A DNA stretch of 64,000 bases from Membranipora membranacea (taxonomy: Eukaryota; Bryozoa; Gymnolaemata; Cheilostomatida; Membraniporidae), in assembly GCA_914767715.1 (NCBI GenBank), contig OU612069.1:12955387-13019386 (forward strand), given 5' to 3'. Below are positions 1 through 35,152 of the stretch, one piece after another (position 1 is the first letter of the stretch; every line of letters starts with the position of its first letter). Position numbers and translations under genes: made by a program. The notes below the pieces were generated by a model. The model did no database searches and had not been told where the DNA came from. It saw only the letters and a list, made by a program, of their open reading frames with translations.

Positions 1-171
1 GTTTGTATAATATCACCACTTAGAAGAAGATGAACTTGAACTAGACTGATTTTTTGGGAAAGGGCTATTTAAACTACAGGTCAGTGATTTATGTTTGATA
101 AGGTACTAGTTATAAAATATGGTACAGACTGACTGCTAGTAAATTCTTCTGCAGAGTGAACCAAAGCTTAC

Positions 172-12764
<12,593 letters not shown>

Positions 12765-15700
12765 CTTGTCGTCTGTCTGTTACTCTGTCTGCACAGTTCG
12801 GTGCTGTCCTGTCTATGTAATTTCCTGCAGGTTAACTCAGGCCCATAATATAATACACTCGCTTAGATAATCTACTTCAGGTACGCCACACTGTAATAGG
12901 AAAATATGTTCAAATAAGTACCGGGTTAGACGTGTTGTTGTATGCACTTGTAGTGTTTCAAGCTTGGTTCAAATTCCGCCTCAGTCCACTAGCGATCAGA
13001 TTGGATATTTTATATTTCATACATTGATGTGCCGCCCATGGTGTTTTGTGTGTAATGATTGTACAGAGGATAAAATATCAAATAGAAAGAATCAATAGCT
13101 TCAGTGCAAGAATTCTGTCCTCAAATCTTCTCCCCAAAACAAAGTTGAGAATAGACAACGCTATATCTAGCCTTTTCCGTGGCAGCTGCTTGTTTTGTAC
13201 CACCCAAAACAAAAAAATAGCCGTGTGACAATAGTCTAGCTTTATCAACGATAACATTATAATAGCAACATGACTGCAAAGTTGAAGTAAGATTGCTAAC
13301 GATGCCAATTGGCTATCAATTAACTTTATTACCCTGGAGATTAGATGATTGGGTAATTAAAACAGTTACCGTGGAAACTGGTCTTTGTTTAACAACATTG
13401 CCATGTGAATATCACATTGCTACAGTGCCTACTCAAAGCAAAGGAGCCAACAATCATTCAACGAGTTTTGATAGATTCAAAGAATCTTTGCACTGTTAGT
13501 ATAACAACTGACTAGCAGCATGGTTGGTTCCAAATGCACTTTTTCTGTTTTATGAAAAGGCATTTGGTGGAAAGTATCAAAATTCCTCACTCACTGACTC
13601 AGTGACTCAGACGCTTGTAGGAGCAGTACTCGACCTAATTACTACCCTTGCTGTAATGCTAAACTAAACTCCCCCATTCATTCCAATCCAAATAACTATC
13701 CCAGATGAATAGCTAAACTCAATTTAGTATCATTGCTACACTACTTGCTCAGTGAAGAATGATTGAAATACTGTCATAAGCTTTAGAATAAAAGGCTCAC
13801 AATTTCTCAATAAAAGACAACATACTAAACATTCAATGCATGATACTATACACAATGGAAAATAAACAACACAACCCAGTCAGATAGGTCAACTTTCTTA
13901 CATTCTCTGAATGCTGCTGTTAAAACAAGCGAAAAGTTTACAATGTTGCTGATCAGATCAATAGCTTTGAGCACTGACACGGCGGAAATGAATCACTTTC
14001 ACTGACTTATCCATTGGAGTAGTTCATCCTTAACAGTAGCTATACTTGAACAACAGTGCTTGAACTCAACACGGAGATGAATTCTCTTAAAACACAATTG
14101 CCTTAGAGGTCAATGTCACCTAGGAGTTAGGCTTCCTCTCAGAAACAGTACTCAAACTAGTGTCTGTCTACCTGCGCAAACAGCTGTCAGCTTTTCAGCT
14201 ACCGTAAATCAATTGACATAACTTATCGGCTGTAAATCCATAGACCAGTTGGTACAAGATTAGGTAATTGTTCAAAGACTAGCAAATGCCTAGATAAATT
14301 TGATAGACTTACAATACAATCATCCAACTTCCTTCCCAAGTATAGAGGGAATCTTCATAATAAATAATTATATACCCCCAGTCTTTGTTGTAAGGTTAAA
14401 AGTTAGCCTTTTGACAAACTAATACTAGCACCAGACTAGCTGAGTCATTCTGTGGGTGTGAGACACAAATCATGATAGCTGAGGTTAGCAAACAAATATA
14501 ACACTAACACGCCCTAGTTAGCTAACTTAACCAGCCACTTATAGAAAAGACAGCGCAGTAAAAATACAACCAATCCACTCCTAACCCACTAATCTACCGA
14601 AATCGCAGTCGCAGCTCTTTTTACAAGCTTGGTCGCGTGTTTGCGTTGCGTTTACCTATGGGTGTTAGTATGGTATAAGCACATGCAATACCAGCGCTAC
14701 AATTAACTTGAAGACCATCATCATGGGTCTACCAATGTCGTAATGATCAAGCCCACCCCTTCCGATAGTGCTTTATGTAAAAGATTTTACGGAGAGATAG
14801 CAACTTTGTATAACAATCAAGAAAATTATAGACTAATTACTAGGCTTTCAACACCAGCAAGGGCACTTGAAGTTAATTGTCAAACATGGACGACTAGTTA
14901 GTGGATTCCACTTTGCCCATAATATTGACAAGCAAGTTGGATCAAGGAGTTAGATCATAGACATAGATTTTGGGGTAGTTTCTTGTGCAATGGACAAGGT
15001 CTGGAAAACTGTTGTATGCATGAATGCTGAGAAATTGTCACAAAAGATGCAGTGAGGGGAAGAAACAGTCCTTGCGTCACATGGGGAAGTTTTTTCTTTA
15101 CATAAATGTAATCAAATCCTATACAAAGTCTACGGTCAATAACTCAACGCTATTTTTTCCAAGTCATCTACTGGAACAACTAGTTCTACCAGGGAGAATT
15201 CTCCCTGGTTCTAATAATCAACAACTGAAAATCATGAATAAGTTTTTAGCAATACTCAATGGCCCGCAGCCAGACTTGTTCTAGCCAATACCACTTTGGT
15301 TAGCTGTTACAATAATTAGCTTAGGCAAGGATTGGGCTGAACAATGAAAATAGCAATCTGATCAATAAAAGAGTGTAGGGGACTTGGCTCTTATGTATAT
15401 AATGACATCTATCAATAAATTACTACTATGATATCGAAAATTTTCTAACATGTCGCTACTACTCATACTTGTTTTCCTAGAGAATAATAGCATAAAAGCT
15501 GCATGCGAGTTGCGTGTTTCAATAAAGTTGTTTCAATACCGCAAGTATTGCAGGGTTGAAGCAAAATCTTTCTTTCCAACATGTAGGCCTATCATATTAG
15601 AAGCATACGGAATTTCAAGCAAACCAAATCAAACACCTTATGCGTGATATGGAGTTCCTATTTCATCAGTTGTGCGAATCTGGTGTAATGTGCCTTTAAT

Positions 15701-17685
15701 ACTGACGTTAGAAATGGGTGTGCCGGTTAGCATACTTAAAATTACACAGGAGAAGTTCGTTCTAAGCGGTGGGTACTTCAAGGAGTTTAGATCAATGAAC
15801 TCCAGTGCTTGCGTCATAGCCTACAAGTAATCAACTACCATTCTCTATCGGAATAAAATTCCAACACATCTGTGAACAATAAGAATTATAAATATCCGAA
15901 TCAGACGATTCTGAAACCAAGAGGACACAAAAAAGACCATTAACAACCCGCTCATGAGACATTCTCGAGGATTTCTCTTCTCCATGACCAAAAATTGAGG
16001 CGATTGATATCAATGAGTGACTGAAAACCGACTAGATAGACTAGCTGAAGGAAGACTTTTCTGAAACAAAGGACCATTCGAGGAAATAGTTTATCAAGCC
16101 AACCCAATTCTTTCCCTGTTTAGTTTTGAGGAATTTCATTCATTACAGTGTGATCTGACAGCCCCTGGCCTGGCTGACCATATCAACAATTATCTGCTAT
16201 ATTATTTGAAAAATCTAATGCACACTCCTGCAAAACAATTATTTTCATAGATTATGAATCAATTTTTCAAGGTAGAAGGAAAAATAGAACAATCCTATCT
16301 TATCTATTTATTAATTATCCCACCATACATATATTAACAAAGTTTCGTGCTTTATCTACCTTTGGTTCATTTGTATACTGACACTACTTACCAGTAAAAT
16401 ATCCAGGCTTTATTGTTGTGCTTATATGAGGTGATGACAAATTCTGGCAAACCACAATCGACCTCAACCTATCCTTTCACTTTAGGCTGACTTGTGGAAA
16501 CAGGTGACACACCCAAGCCTAATAAACCGGGTATGAATGGTCTCCAAAGGAATATCAAGCGCATTTGTTTTAGTCACGTGATCATTCTTCAGTCACATGA
16601 TCATGTTGATTTTCAGTGTGGGTCTGTCTATAGTGCAAAAGACTTCAGCAATGTTGAGAGTGAAAAACTTTATAGCTTAATTTGTGCGGGGCCAGCTAAG
16701 AGATATAATCTTTCTGAAATTAAGAAGTATTGCAACCAATCAGAGCAACACAAAGTGTTGGGACACACATTGTAATCTGTGTGCATATGTGATCCTGGAA
16801 CACAACTGAACTGCTCTTCCAACAAGTGGAACTATCAGGAGAGTAGTAGTTAAGTTTAAGTTAGGTGAGTAAGTCACCAAGTCAAGTGTCCATTTCATCA
16901 TGATCACTAGCATCATTCATTCCAATCCATCATCATTTCAAGTTATGGACAGTGAGTTGATACAGGAACTAGTGGTTAACAGTGAAAAGGACCAACTCTG
17001 CATGACTTATATTGGCACTAGTCACTATACAACCCAGTAAACAACATTGTTGCTGGATGGGTAGTATTGAAAGGACTGGAGTGTACGTACTCATTACTAC
17101 TTACTCACTGCTCCATCTATCTTATCTATGTTCATGAGACTTTGGTTGGAGCCAGTGATCAATGGAGCCAGGTCCAATAAATTTATTAGAAAATTCTGTC
17201 AGTTTACTTAGTTAGGAGTGTAAATAGGCCTACATATATAGATATATATATGGAGTATCTAGATAGTCGGAGCGGAAGAAACCTTGGGGCACGTCTTCCT
17301 GCTCGCTGCGTCAAATATTCAATCTAACTATTTAACAATCATCCGCCACCATCCAAGTGTGTCAGTACAGATGATGTCTGCTATGAATGAGTAAAAATAT
17401 TGAGGCTGTTCAGCCGACGTTATCTCCTCATCAGGATTAGGTCCCACTCCGAGATAGAAACCTAGGAGTCTCTTGACATATCGTCTCTGATGCGCCCCTT
17501 AAGTTGCAACCTTCTGTGTAGGCCTAGCATGAACATGTTTGAGCTTGACTGTCACCTCTTACATCAGGGTAATCAAAATTTAGGTCTTATTTGAAGCCAC
17601 CAAGTCATCATGTAAACTGCTAATTGATGATTTATTGTAATTTCAGGAATATCGAAATCAATCGAACCTAGCTTCAGGACTCATC
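12765..17685. other. Spacer between the divergent myosin VII and RagA/B starts
   Basis: This stretch of about 4.9 kb separates two start codons that point away from each other. It must hold the 5' untranslated exons and promoters of both genes. I see no coding exon with conserved content. A tRNA box-B-like sequence (GGTTCAAATTC) sits near 12966-12976. For RagA, an acceptor AG at 17644-17645 opens the exon carrying the start codon, so at least one non-coding first exon must lie upstream. The open stretch at 16494-16775 starts without ATG and has no recognisable protein character. Confidence 0.6.
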
Positions 17686-27770
<10,085 letters not shown>

Positions 27771-29337
27771 AGTTTGTTATAGCGAAGCTCGATGTAGACC
27801 CCCTCAAACTGTGTCTTCCCTACATTGTTGACAATTTCAGATTTAAACCATCATAAACACAGTGCTCAGTATTAACTGTTTGTATGATTGATGGAAAAAG
27901 ACTTATTCAACCACTGATTTTCTATCAGATTAAATATTAAAGAGAATAACGTGTATGTTATATTATACACGTCGATATTTATTTTCCCTCATGTTTTGGG
28001 AGAAAAGTACCTGGCATCAGAACTCTGGATTTGACAACCACGACAATTACACTGCTAGCATTTTTACTTCGTAATTATCATTTTGCTGCTGTACAAATTT
28101 TTTGCTTCCCAATTAAGAAGGTAAACAACTCCTTAATCCTAAACAAAACATATAAATTTTGCAATCAAATATGGCTTAACCAAGGAGCTGCTTGCATAGT
28201 GCAGTAAACTAATTCAGTCTATGTTATATCATGTTTTAGTGCATACATAGAAAAAGATAATGAAAGTATAGCAATGGTAATAATTTGTAGTGAGTTTTGG
28301 CATTCTCTATTTGCATAAGATGTGTAATATGTATAATAATATTACTGCTACTCAATAGGCCAAAAGTGAACTGTTGTTATGCAAAGTCTTGATTCTTTGC
28401 GTTTTGGCCTACTAAGTCATAAATATACTATGGTAAAACTGGGTGGTTAATGATAAACTAATTGGAATTTAAGTCTTGTCATGTCCATTGTTACTATAAA
28501 ATAATATCATATATGAAAATGGTTATCCCAACCTCTCTGATCCCAGGTAATCCTGTAGTATAAATAGGGGAGTTACCCCTTCCTATCTTATGAGGAGGCA
28601 ACTTCCACTCTATAATCTGGAATTGTTATTTGCCAATCAGTACTGAATATAGTAAGGACGAGCCAATCACGATTGTTTCCACATGCTGCCAGGCACACTT
28701 TTTCCATTTATTGTAACTTCCTGTTTAGAAGAGTAAAGTAATTTCCAATCATTCAGATTTGAGTTGGAACCTGAATAATTTGTCAGCATTATACTAATAC
28801 TCCTTCCATCTGACCGATGTATATGTTGTAACCAGTACACAGATCTTGGTAAGAGATATTAATTTATGGTATGAATGATAATACAGTATGCCTGAGACTT
28901 GTTATCTTCCTTGCTGACTCACAAATAGCTCTCACCTCTTTCAAAACAAAACAACATAGCTCAATAAATAACATACATACATACATACATACACTACAGA
29001 TACATACATACTTGTGCCTTGACCCACTACTGAACCATGCAACTCACGTTTTACTTTTGAACGTACCATCATCTCTCACTCCTAGCTACTTAATCTAATG
29101 TGGTCGTTGAGGCAATAATACCAAAGTAAAAGTACTCCATGTAGTTGTATTACAGCTAGGCCTGGTGGAGCTCATGATCATCACTCTCAAATAATATTTA
29201 CATATGTACAGCTGAACTGGCTGCTGATATACTTCTGTAACTATCTAGGTTAAATACTTGCATAAATTGGCCTTATCATGCACTTCTCTGCTACAGGCTA
29301 CAGTGGATATGATGTGAGGATATCTTGCAAGGTACTG
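27771..29337. other. Spacer between RagA/B and the zinc-finger gene
   Basis: It contains the RagA/B 3' untranslated region, a short (CATA)n run near 28971-28993 and the presumed promoter and 5' untranslated exon of the next gene. A GGGGAGTTACCCC-type small hairpin occurs at about 28567-28610. I see no coding exon. Confidence 0.5.
27929..27934 (+). terminator. Likely polyadenylation signal of RagA/B
   Basis: A variant hexamer ATTAAA lies about 160 bases after the RagA/B stop codon, inside AT-rich 3' untranslated sequence. No canonical AATAAA is nearer. This is inference from position only. Confidence 0.4.
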
Positions 29338-30321
29338 ATGGACGACTTCGACCTTCAACTCTACACTCTGTCAGCAGCGGTGAGTTTCACCAAATCAGGA
29401 TCTCTGAAATCAAAGTTGTAGTACTGTTCATAGTAGAAAAATGTTCGATAAAAATTTAACAAGAAAACCTAGATTTACAATCTTGACTTTGATTGTCAAC
29501 ACACCCATTATCAATGACAAGTTATGTAACTCGTAATTGTTTTTCATTAGCGTTTTTTAGGATCAAACTGACTGATTTAGCTTAATAGCCCAATATTGAT
29601 TTGACATCTGAATCACACAATCAAATTGGGCCTTCTAATAATGGTTAATAGAAATGGGACTGTACTGTTGGCTTGGAGATTTTAATGCCAACAATTGAAT
29701 CTTCTCCATCTCCCAAAAACAGCAATCAAAAACAATACCCATTTATGATTTACAATCGCGTGTCTTTTGCCTATTGGTGATCAAAGAAATGACCCATTTA
29801 TTTTTCACCCATGACACAGCATTAGGACCAGACCAGAGTTGACGCTTCATCCAGTCGGGACTAACGATCGGTTGGAACAATGATCTAGGCAAGCGTATAA
29901 CTTAACAAGATCAACGGTACACATGTAATACAGCCTTCACAGTAGCTTTCATACCCTCAATCTCCATTTAGATGCACATTTTACCCATCTTTGCTTGATT
30001 ATTATCCCATAACTTGTTTATTGTTTATTAATTCAACTAACTGTCATAGAAGGCTCATTGTTATATCTCGATAAAAATTACATTGTATTGTTGGATTTTT
30101 GCAGGTTACAGCGGCACACAAAGAAGGATATCAGATAGCTGTTCTAGCGATACACCCCAAGCAGCTGGGATTCAATTATAAGTTTGAGGGCTTTGACTCA
30201 GAAACCCAAAGATTTCTGATACAATTGTTCAAAGAGCTAGCTCACAAAGAAACAGGTATGGTTATGGTAACCTTGCCTCTTGAATGGCCTCAACTCATAT
30301 TTACTCCTCAAGAGATCTTAA

Positions 30322-30386
<65 letters not shown>

Positions 30387-33300
30387 GTAAACTATCACTC
30401 TCACACAACTTTATGTACAATTAATATCATGGCTACGGTCAAATTATATTTGGACAATTTTTTGTCATAAAGGTGCAGATGAGCACCCTATCACCGTATC
30501 TCACAATACCAGTACAGACAGTAAAGACATAGATCTGATACCTGATGTTAAGGAAAACGTGTGCAGAGATGGATTCTGCAGACAAACCAGGTGAGTGGAG
30601 CATGTCATGGTTTCGTATCTCAAGATAACAATTACTGTATGCCGGTATTGGATTCCATTTTCAATCCTCGTTACAACCCAATCAATTGATTTGTTATGAA
30701 TGTTGAAATGTTTGTTCACATTTCAACACAGGCCTTCTGTAGTTGGTGCAAGTCCAGTGGTAGAGTGCCCCTGTGGTCAAAGCCTTTTCTCTCTCCAAGG
30801 TAATGAGATATTTGGCTCACTAAAATCAAAATTCAAACTGCTCTTATATTCCCTCAGTGGCATATTTTCACAAACAAATGAATGATTCTGATAGAATGAA
30901 ACCTAGTCATCAAATGTGGATGGATGAAAACACTCAACTCACCCTGTTTATAGGATCAATTTGACAATATTTTTCTGCAGCACTCATGTCACCACTCAGA
31001 TGCAAACTTTTTTATGAACAGTTTTTTTAAAACAGATGATTGGGCAAGAGTGACCAATGACCTCTAGTGATATCATGGTACTCATGCTATTTAGTAAAAC
31101 AAAAGTACTTAGTTACCTGAGTACAATGATATCACTAGAGGTCATCTGCTTTAAAAAAAGTGTTCATAAAAAAGTTTGCATCTGAGTGGTGACATGAGTG
31201 CTTCAGAAAAATATTGTCAAATTGATCCTATAAACAGGGTGAGTTGAGTGTTTTCATCCATCCACATTTGAAGACTAGGTTTCATTCTATCACAATCAAT
31301 CATTTGTTTGTGAAAATATGCCACTGAGGGAATATGAGAATAGTTTGAATTTTGAGTTTAGCCATATATCTCATTACCTTGGAGAGAGCAAAGGCTTTGA
31401 CCACTGGAGCACTCTACCACTGGACTTGCACCAACTGCAGAAGGCCTGTGCATTTCAAGTTCCGAAAGGATGTAGAATGTCTGTCTCTAATCGTTTGTCA
31501 TACTGTGGCGTGACCTGACAGCAATTAAAGCAGGATACCACAAACCATATTCTGCCAGCATACCTAAACACCTCTGCAAAATAGTTGTAATTTGTAATCA
31601 TTGTATAGCTGATAATACTAAAAGGTCCTGCAAAAATTTTTTGACATTGCCTGCACAACAATTTATGACGATTCATGGATCAATTCTTCTATACCTATAG
31701 GGCCAAATATTGGAATATTATTGTCCCTGCTATAGATTTCAATATCCATCTCACTGACTAGGAAATGACGTCTTGGTAAATTAGAGATTCATTTTCTGTT
31801 GCTCAGGTTGGAATCATGCTCTGAAGACAAGCTGAATGTTCTGCTGCAAATATCAGGTCTAGTCAACAGAAACATACAGAGTAAGACAACTCCGAACAGC
31901 ACAGCAAATAACTGTATACTTAGCAAGGAAGATAACTCTCAATTAAGACCTGATGTAAATCAACCATTATTGTTAAAAAATATAACTCCAGTCTCCACCA
32001 CGATTGAGTTAGACACATCATCATACTGTGACAGCGAGGCGGAGTCAACTAGAAATGGAGATACCATTCAACAGGCTAGTCAGGCTGTGGATGAGAGTTG
32101 TGTCATCATTAAAGGTTTGTCGCGCTTATTTATATTTGTTTTCGGGAGTTATCATTTCAAAATGAGATATGTTACATGAAGGAGTAGCTTATTTGTTACA
32201 TGAATAAGATAATTTAATATGGAGTTGTTATTTTTATGACAAAAGATCAATCATCAACTTTAAGTAGTATGGAGTTATAAAATGTATCATGTTAAAGCCA
32301 ACAAAGGTTGGTAAAATACATAATGGAGTGGCAGTTTACTGGGCTTGTACAGTACATACCACATACAACATCTTAGTTGATCAGGGCGGGACAATTTCCA
32401 ACACTATATATAACTTTTACCCGGAAGTTCTACAGGTTTTTTTTTATTATTATAAAAATAGTCTTCAATATACTAAGCATATTAAGTCTATTGTAAAATT
32501 TAATGCATTGCTCTCTTTTTAATGGTTGTTATTTACTTTTATTTTAGTCGAACCAGATAATGAGAGTGTGGCTGTATACGGAACTGATGATACAGAGGAT
32601 TTACAAGCTAACGACCTTAACCTTCAGGTGACTCAGCTTGACTACGTAACTGAATCTGAAGACTATTATCAGTCAACAGAGGAAATAACACATGCTAACA
32701 ATACTAACAATGGCCCAACAGGTCAAGGTCAGGCTCATAAACAGATCATTTATCCTTTTCCTGAATTGAATGACAGTCTGGGAGGACAGACCAGGAACAG
32801 TTGCGACCAATGCTGCTCTCAGCCACTGTATGGGTACATAGCTCAACAAACGAGAGCCAGGCAATGTAATACTAGTCGAGGGGCGTCGCCAGGTGTATGT
32901 CAACATAATTCTACTGTCACTCAACAATTTAATTCACAATATCTCACTGACACAAGACCGCGGCCTCAGGAAGGCATCAATGGGCTTGTACCTTCACAGA
33001 CGATAAGCACCCATCCATCTTCGCCTTCTATCGCTATGCAAAAGCGGGCCAAGAGCCCTTCTGACTGTAAAAACCTGGACCCATTAACCCAAACTCAACA
33101 TCACCAGTGTCCGTACTGTCCCCACACTGCAACTTGGCGAGCGGAGTTAAACTCTCATATCCGCCAAAATCACATGGTCAAAAACCATGGGGTCAACAAA
33201 TGTCCGCACTGCAAATACAAGACAATGAGAATATCTGATATGAAAAGACACCTGCGGAACGTGCATAATAATCCAGTCGAGAAGCGTCATCAATGCGTTC

Positions 33301-33491
33301 TATGCGATTACACGGCTGGCTCTGAGGACGTACTCCGGGTTCATATAATTAACACACACAAGAAGAATGCCGCTCAGGTCTGTCCGCAATGCAGCTACAC
33401 GACGTGGAGAACAGGAGACCTGAGGCGACACATACGTATAGTGCACAAGAAAGAAGAATGGAAACCTTTAAAAACTTATGATGTTCTGTGA
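29338..33491 (+). CDS. C2H2 zinc-finger protein with four fingers and a novel N-terminal region
   Basis: Five coding exons: 29338-29379, 30105-30255, 30473-30590, 31807-32114, 32548-33491. They total 1563 bases, or 520 residues, with phases agreeing at every join. I chose the ATG at 29338 because it is the first in-frame methionine in an exon that opens after the acceptor AG at 29295-29296; the true start could lie in an exon further upstream. Exon 3 has tandem acceptors (30472 or 30478) that differ by two codons. The N-terminal 110 residues (MDDFDLQLYTLSAAVTAAHK onward) look like a folded helical domain that I cannot name. A long Ser/Thr/Gln-rich linker follows. C2H2 fingers start at about residues 394 (CPYC), 425 (CPHC), 456 (CVLC) and 485 (CPQC), each ending in H-x3/4-H; their spacing resembles REST-like arrays more than TGEKP-linked KRAB arrays. 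It is probably a DNA-binding nuclear regulator, by inference. Confidence 0.85.
30322..30385. repeat. (GATT)n microsatellite
   Basis: About 15 uninterrupted copies of the tetranucleotide GATT lie in the intron after the second coding exon of the zinc-finger gene. Confidence 0.97.
30727..31450. repeat. Large inverted repeat (foldback element) in a zinc-finger gene intron
   Basis: The stretch starting CACAGGCCTTCTG near 30727 reappears reversed and complemented, ending near 31450 (CAGAAGGCCTGTG). Matching blocks continue inward on both sides: the CTCTCCAAGGTAATGAGATAT segment, CAAATGTGGATGGATGAAAA, and GACCTCTAGTGATATCAT close to the centre at about 31090-31110. Arms are about 350 bases long and match closely by eye. 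The left arm has roughly 20 extra bases near 31040. The element lies wholly inside the intron between 30590 and 31807. It could be a foldback transposon or a local inverted duplication; no flanking target duplication is obvious. Confidence 0.85.
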
Positions 33492-35121
33492 TACAAGCTT
33501 GCTGGACACATGTGTGTCTTCTAATAATAGTTGCATATATAAAGATATATATAATCAAAATCTGAGACCAAATAAATAAATAAAAAGGAATGAGCAGGAC
33601 AAACACATCCTAAACATTCTATCGTTATATATTGATGAATAAACGTAATAGTAATAATAATGATGATAATTTAAATTTTGTTTGGACATATTTGATATTC
33701 AGATATGAAATTATGATGCAGTATAGCCAGGATAACCTCTATCTTTAACAAAATATTCTGTCCTGTATTTAAGATCAAAATAACAAACAAATGTCAGCCA
33801 CATATTAATTTGATTATATAGATATGATCTATCATATGGTAGATCTTATAATCAAGATCACTGGGACAAAAATAACCATGCAGAGAATAAAAAAACAATA
33901 CAGTGCATCGTCTTGTGACATCAACGTCTATAAAAGTTGTAATAAAGTACTGTTGCCATGTTGGCACTAGACAGACTAGACGATTTTATATGCCACTACC
34001 ACAAATCTCTCCACGTATTTACTTTGTAAGATTTCATTCATATATATAGTTTTTTTACCTCACTGCTTAAGTTTAGCATAACATTTTATTTTTGCTGCTT
34101 CAATGATTTAATACCGTTACCCATACTGACTCTCGTGATCTGACTGGGCATGTAGATCACTGATAAACTAGGCTATCAATACCACCAAGCAGGTGTCGTA
34201 AGGCTAAGTATGCATCATGCGTGACTTGAATTTGCGCATGTGCAAGAACAATGAGTTAAGTTTGGGTTCTGATTGCAACTTTGGAAAGGGGAAATGGGAT
34301 ATCCCCTGCATAAACTGTCAATCAAATTCAGCTAATAATGACAATAAAGGATAACTATTAATAACAAATCCGCACGCTTTGGAGAATATGTCACCAGAGC
34401 AGGTAGCCAATCAGATGGCTTTGGAATTCCGAGACTCAATTTTGCAGAGATCAGCTCATGCCCAGAGCTGAGCATTCGCAGAATGGCCGTTACCATTCAT
34501 TACGCTGTATTTCTATCATACTGTGCAGAAGGGAAAATTAAAGTATGGTATGCTGTAGTTATGGCAGCTTAATGCCACTAGGGTTGATGTTGCTACCCAA
34601 TTGTTTTGACTTGCTCGTGAAAAATCGTATACCTCCAGTCATGCTGACGTTGGCATTGTGGTAGATTCCATTGCTGCTCGTGTAAGCCGTAAGCCATTCA
34701 GAAAGCTGGCACACAGAAGCCTGGTTGTACTGCTTTTGGTCTGTGATCTTGTCGTTGGTAAGTGGAATTGATCATTTCTGAATGGTATTTCCTACTGAGT
34801 TTTACTTTCAGTCGCTTATGTGAATATAAATTTAAATTTAGTGAAATGTAATTTAAATTGTGATTATAACTGTAAAAAGTGGCATCCACTAGAAAATAAT
34901 TATATACTTATGTTCATGGTGTCGATATAAACCTAACAGAAAGCACGTTGTATGACAAAAAGAACATGTTTTGGGCAACCAAGACAATAGTAGAAAATAC
35001 ATTTTCATTCACAAAATTATACCATAATTGGTTTTTTTTTCAGTTGCATAAGTAATCTCGTTAAATGAACAGCTAATATTCGTCGCATTAAAATATAATT
35101 TTTCTTCCTTTATATTGACAG
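33492..35121. other. Spacer with a possible 5' non-coding exon of the membrane protein gene
   Basis: No coding exon is recognisable. A strong donor (GTCGTTG before GTAAGT) ends a stretch at 34757, and the next acceptor AG at 35120-35121 opens the exon carrying the start codon of the following gene. The stretch ending at 34757 is therefore a candidate first non-coding exon. Confidence 0.45.
33571..33576 (+). terminator. Likely polyadenylation signal of the zinc-finger gene
   Basis: AATAAA (overlapping further AATAAA copies to about 33584) lies 80 bases after the TGA stop at 33489-33491, which suits a short 3' untranslated region. Confidence 0.55.
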
Positions 35122-35152
35122 CATCCTGCAGAAAACTCAGTAGAACAGAACA

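Noticed and set aside
16494-16775. 93-codon open stretch upstream of RagA
   Set aside because: It begins without ATG and shows no family resemblance or splice partner.
30732-30799. Possible coding exon of the zinc-finger gene encoding a Cys-containing peptide
   Set aside because: Including it breaks the frame at the next exon, while skipping it joins the neighbouring exons in phase. It also lies inside a foldback element. Kept only as a finding.
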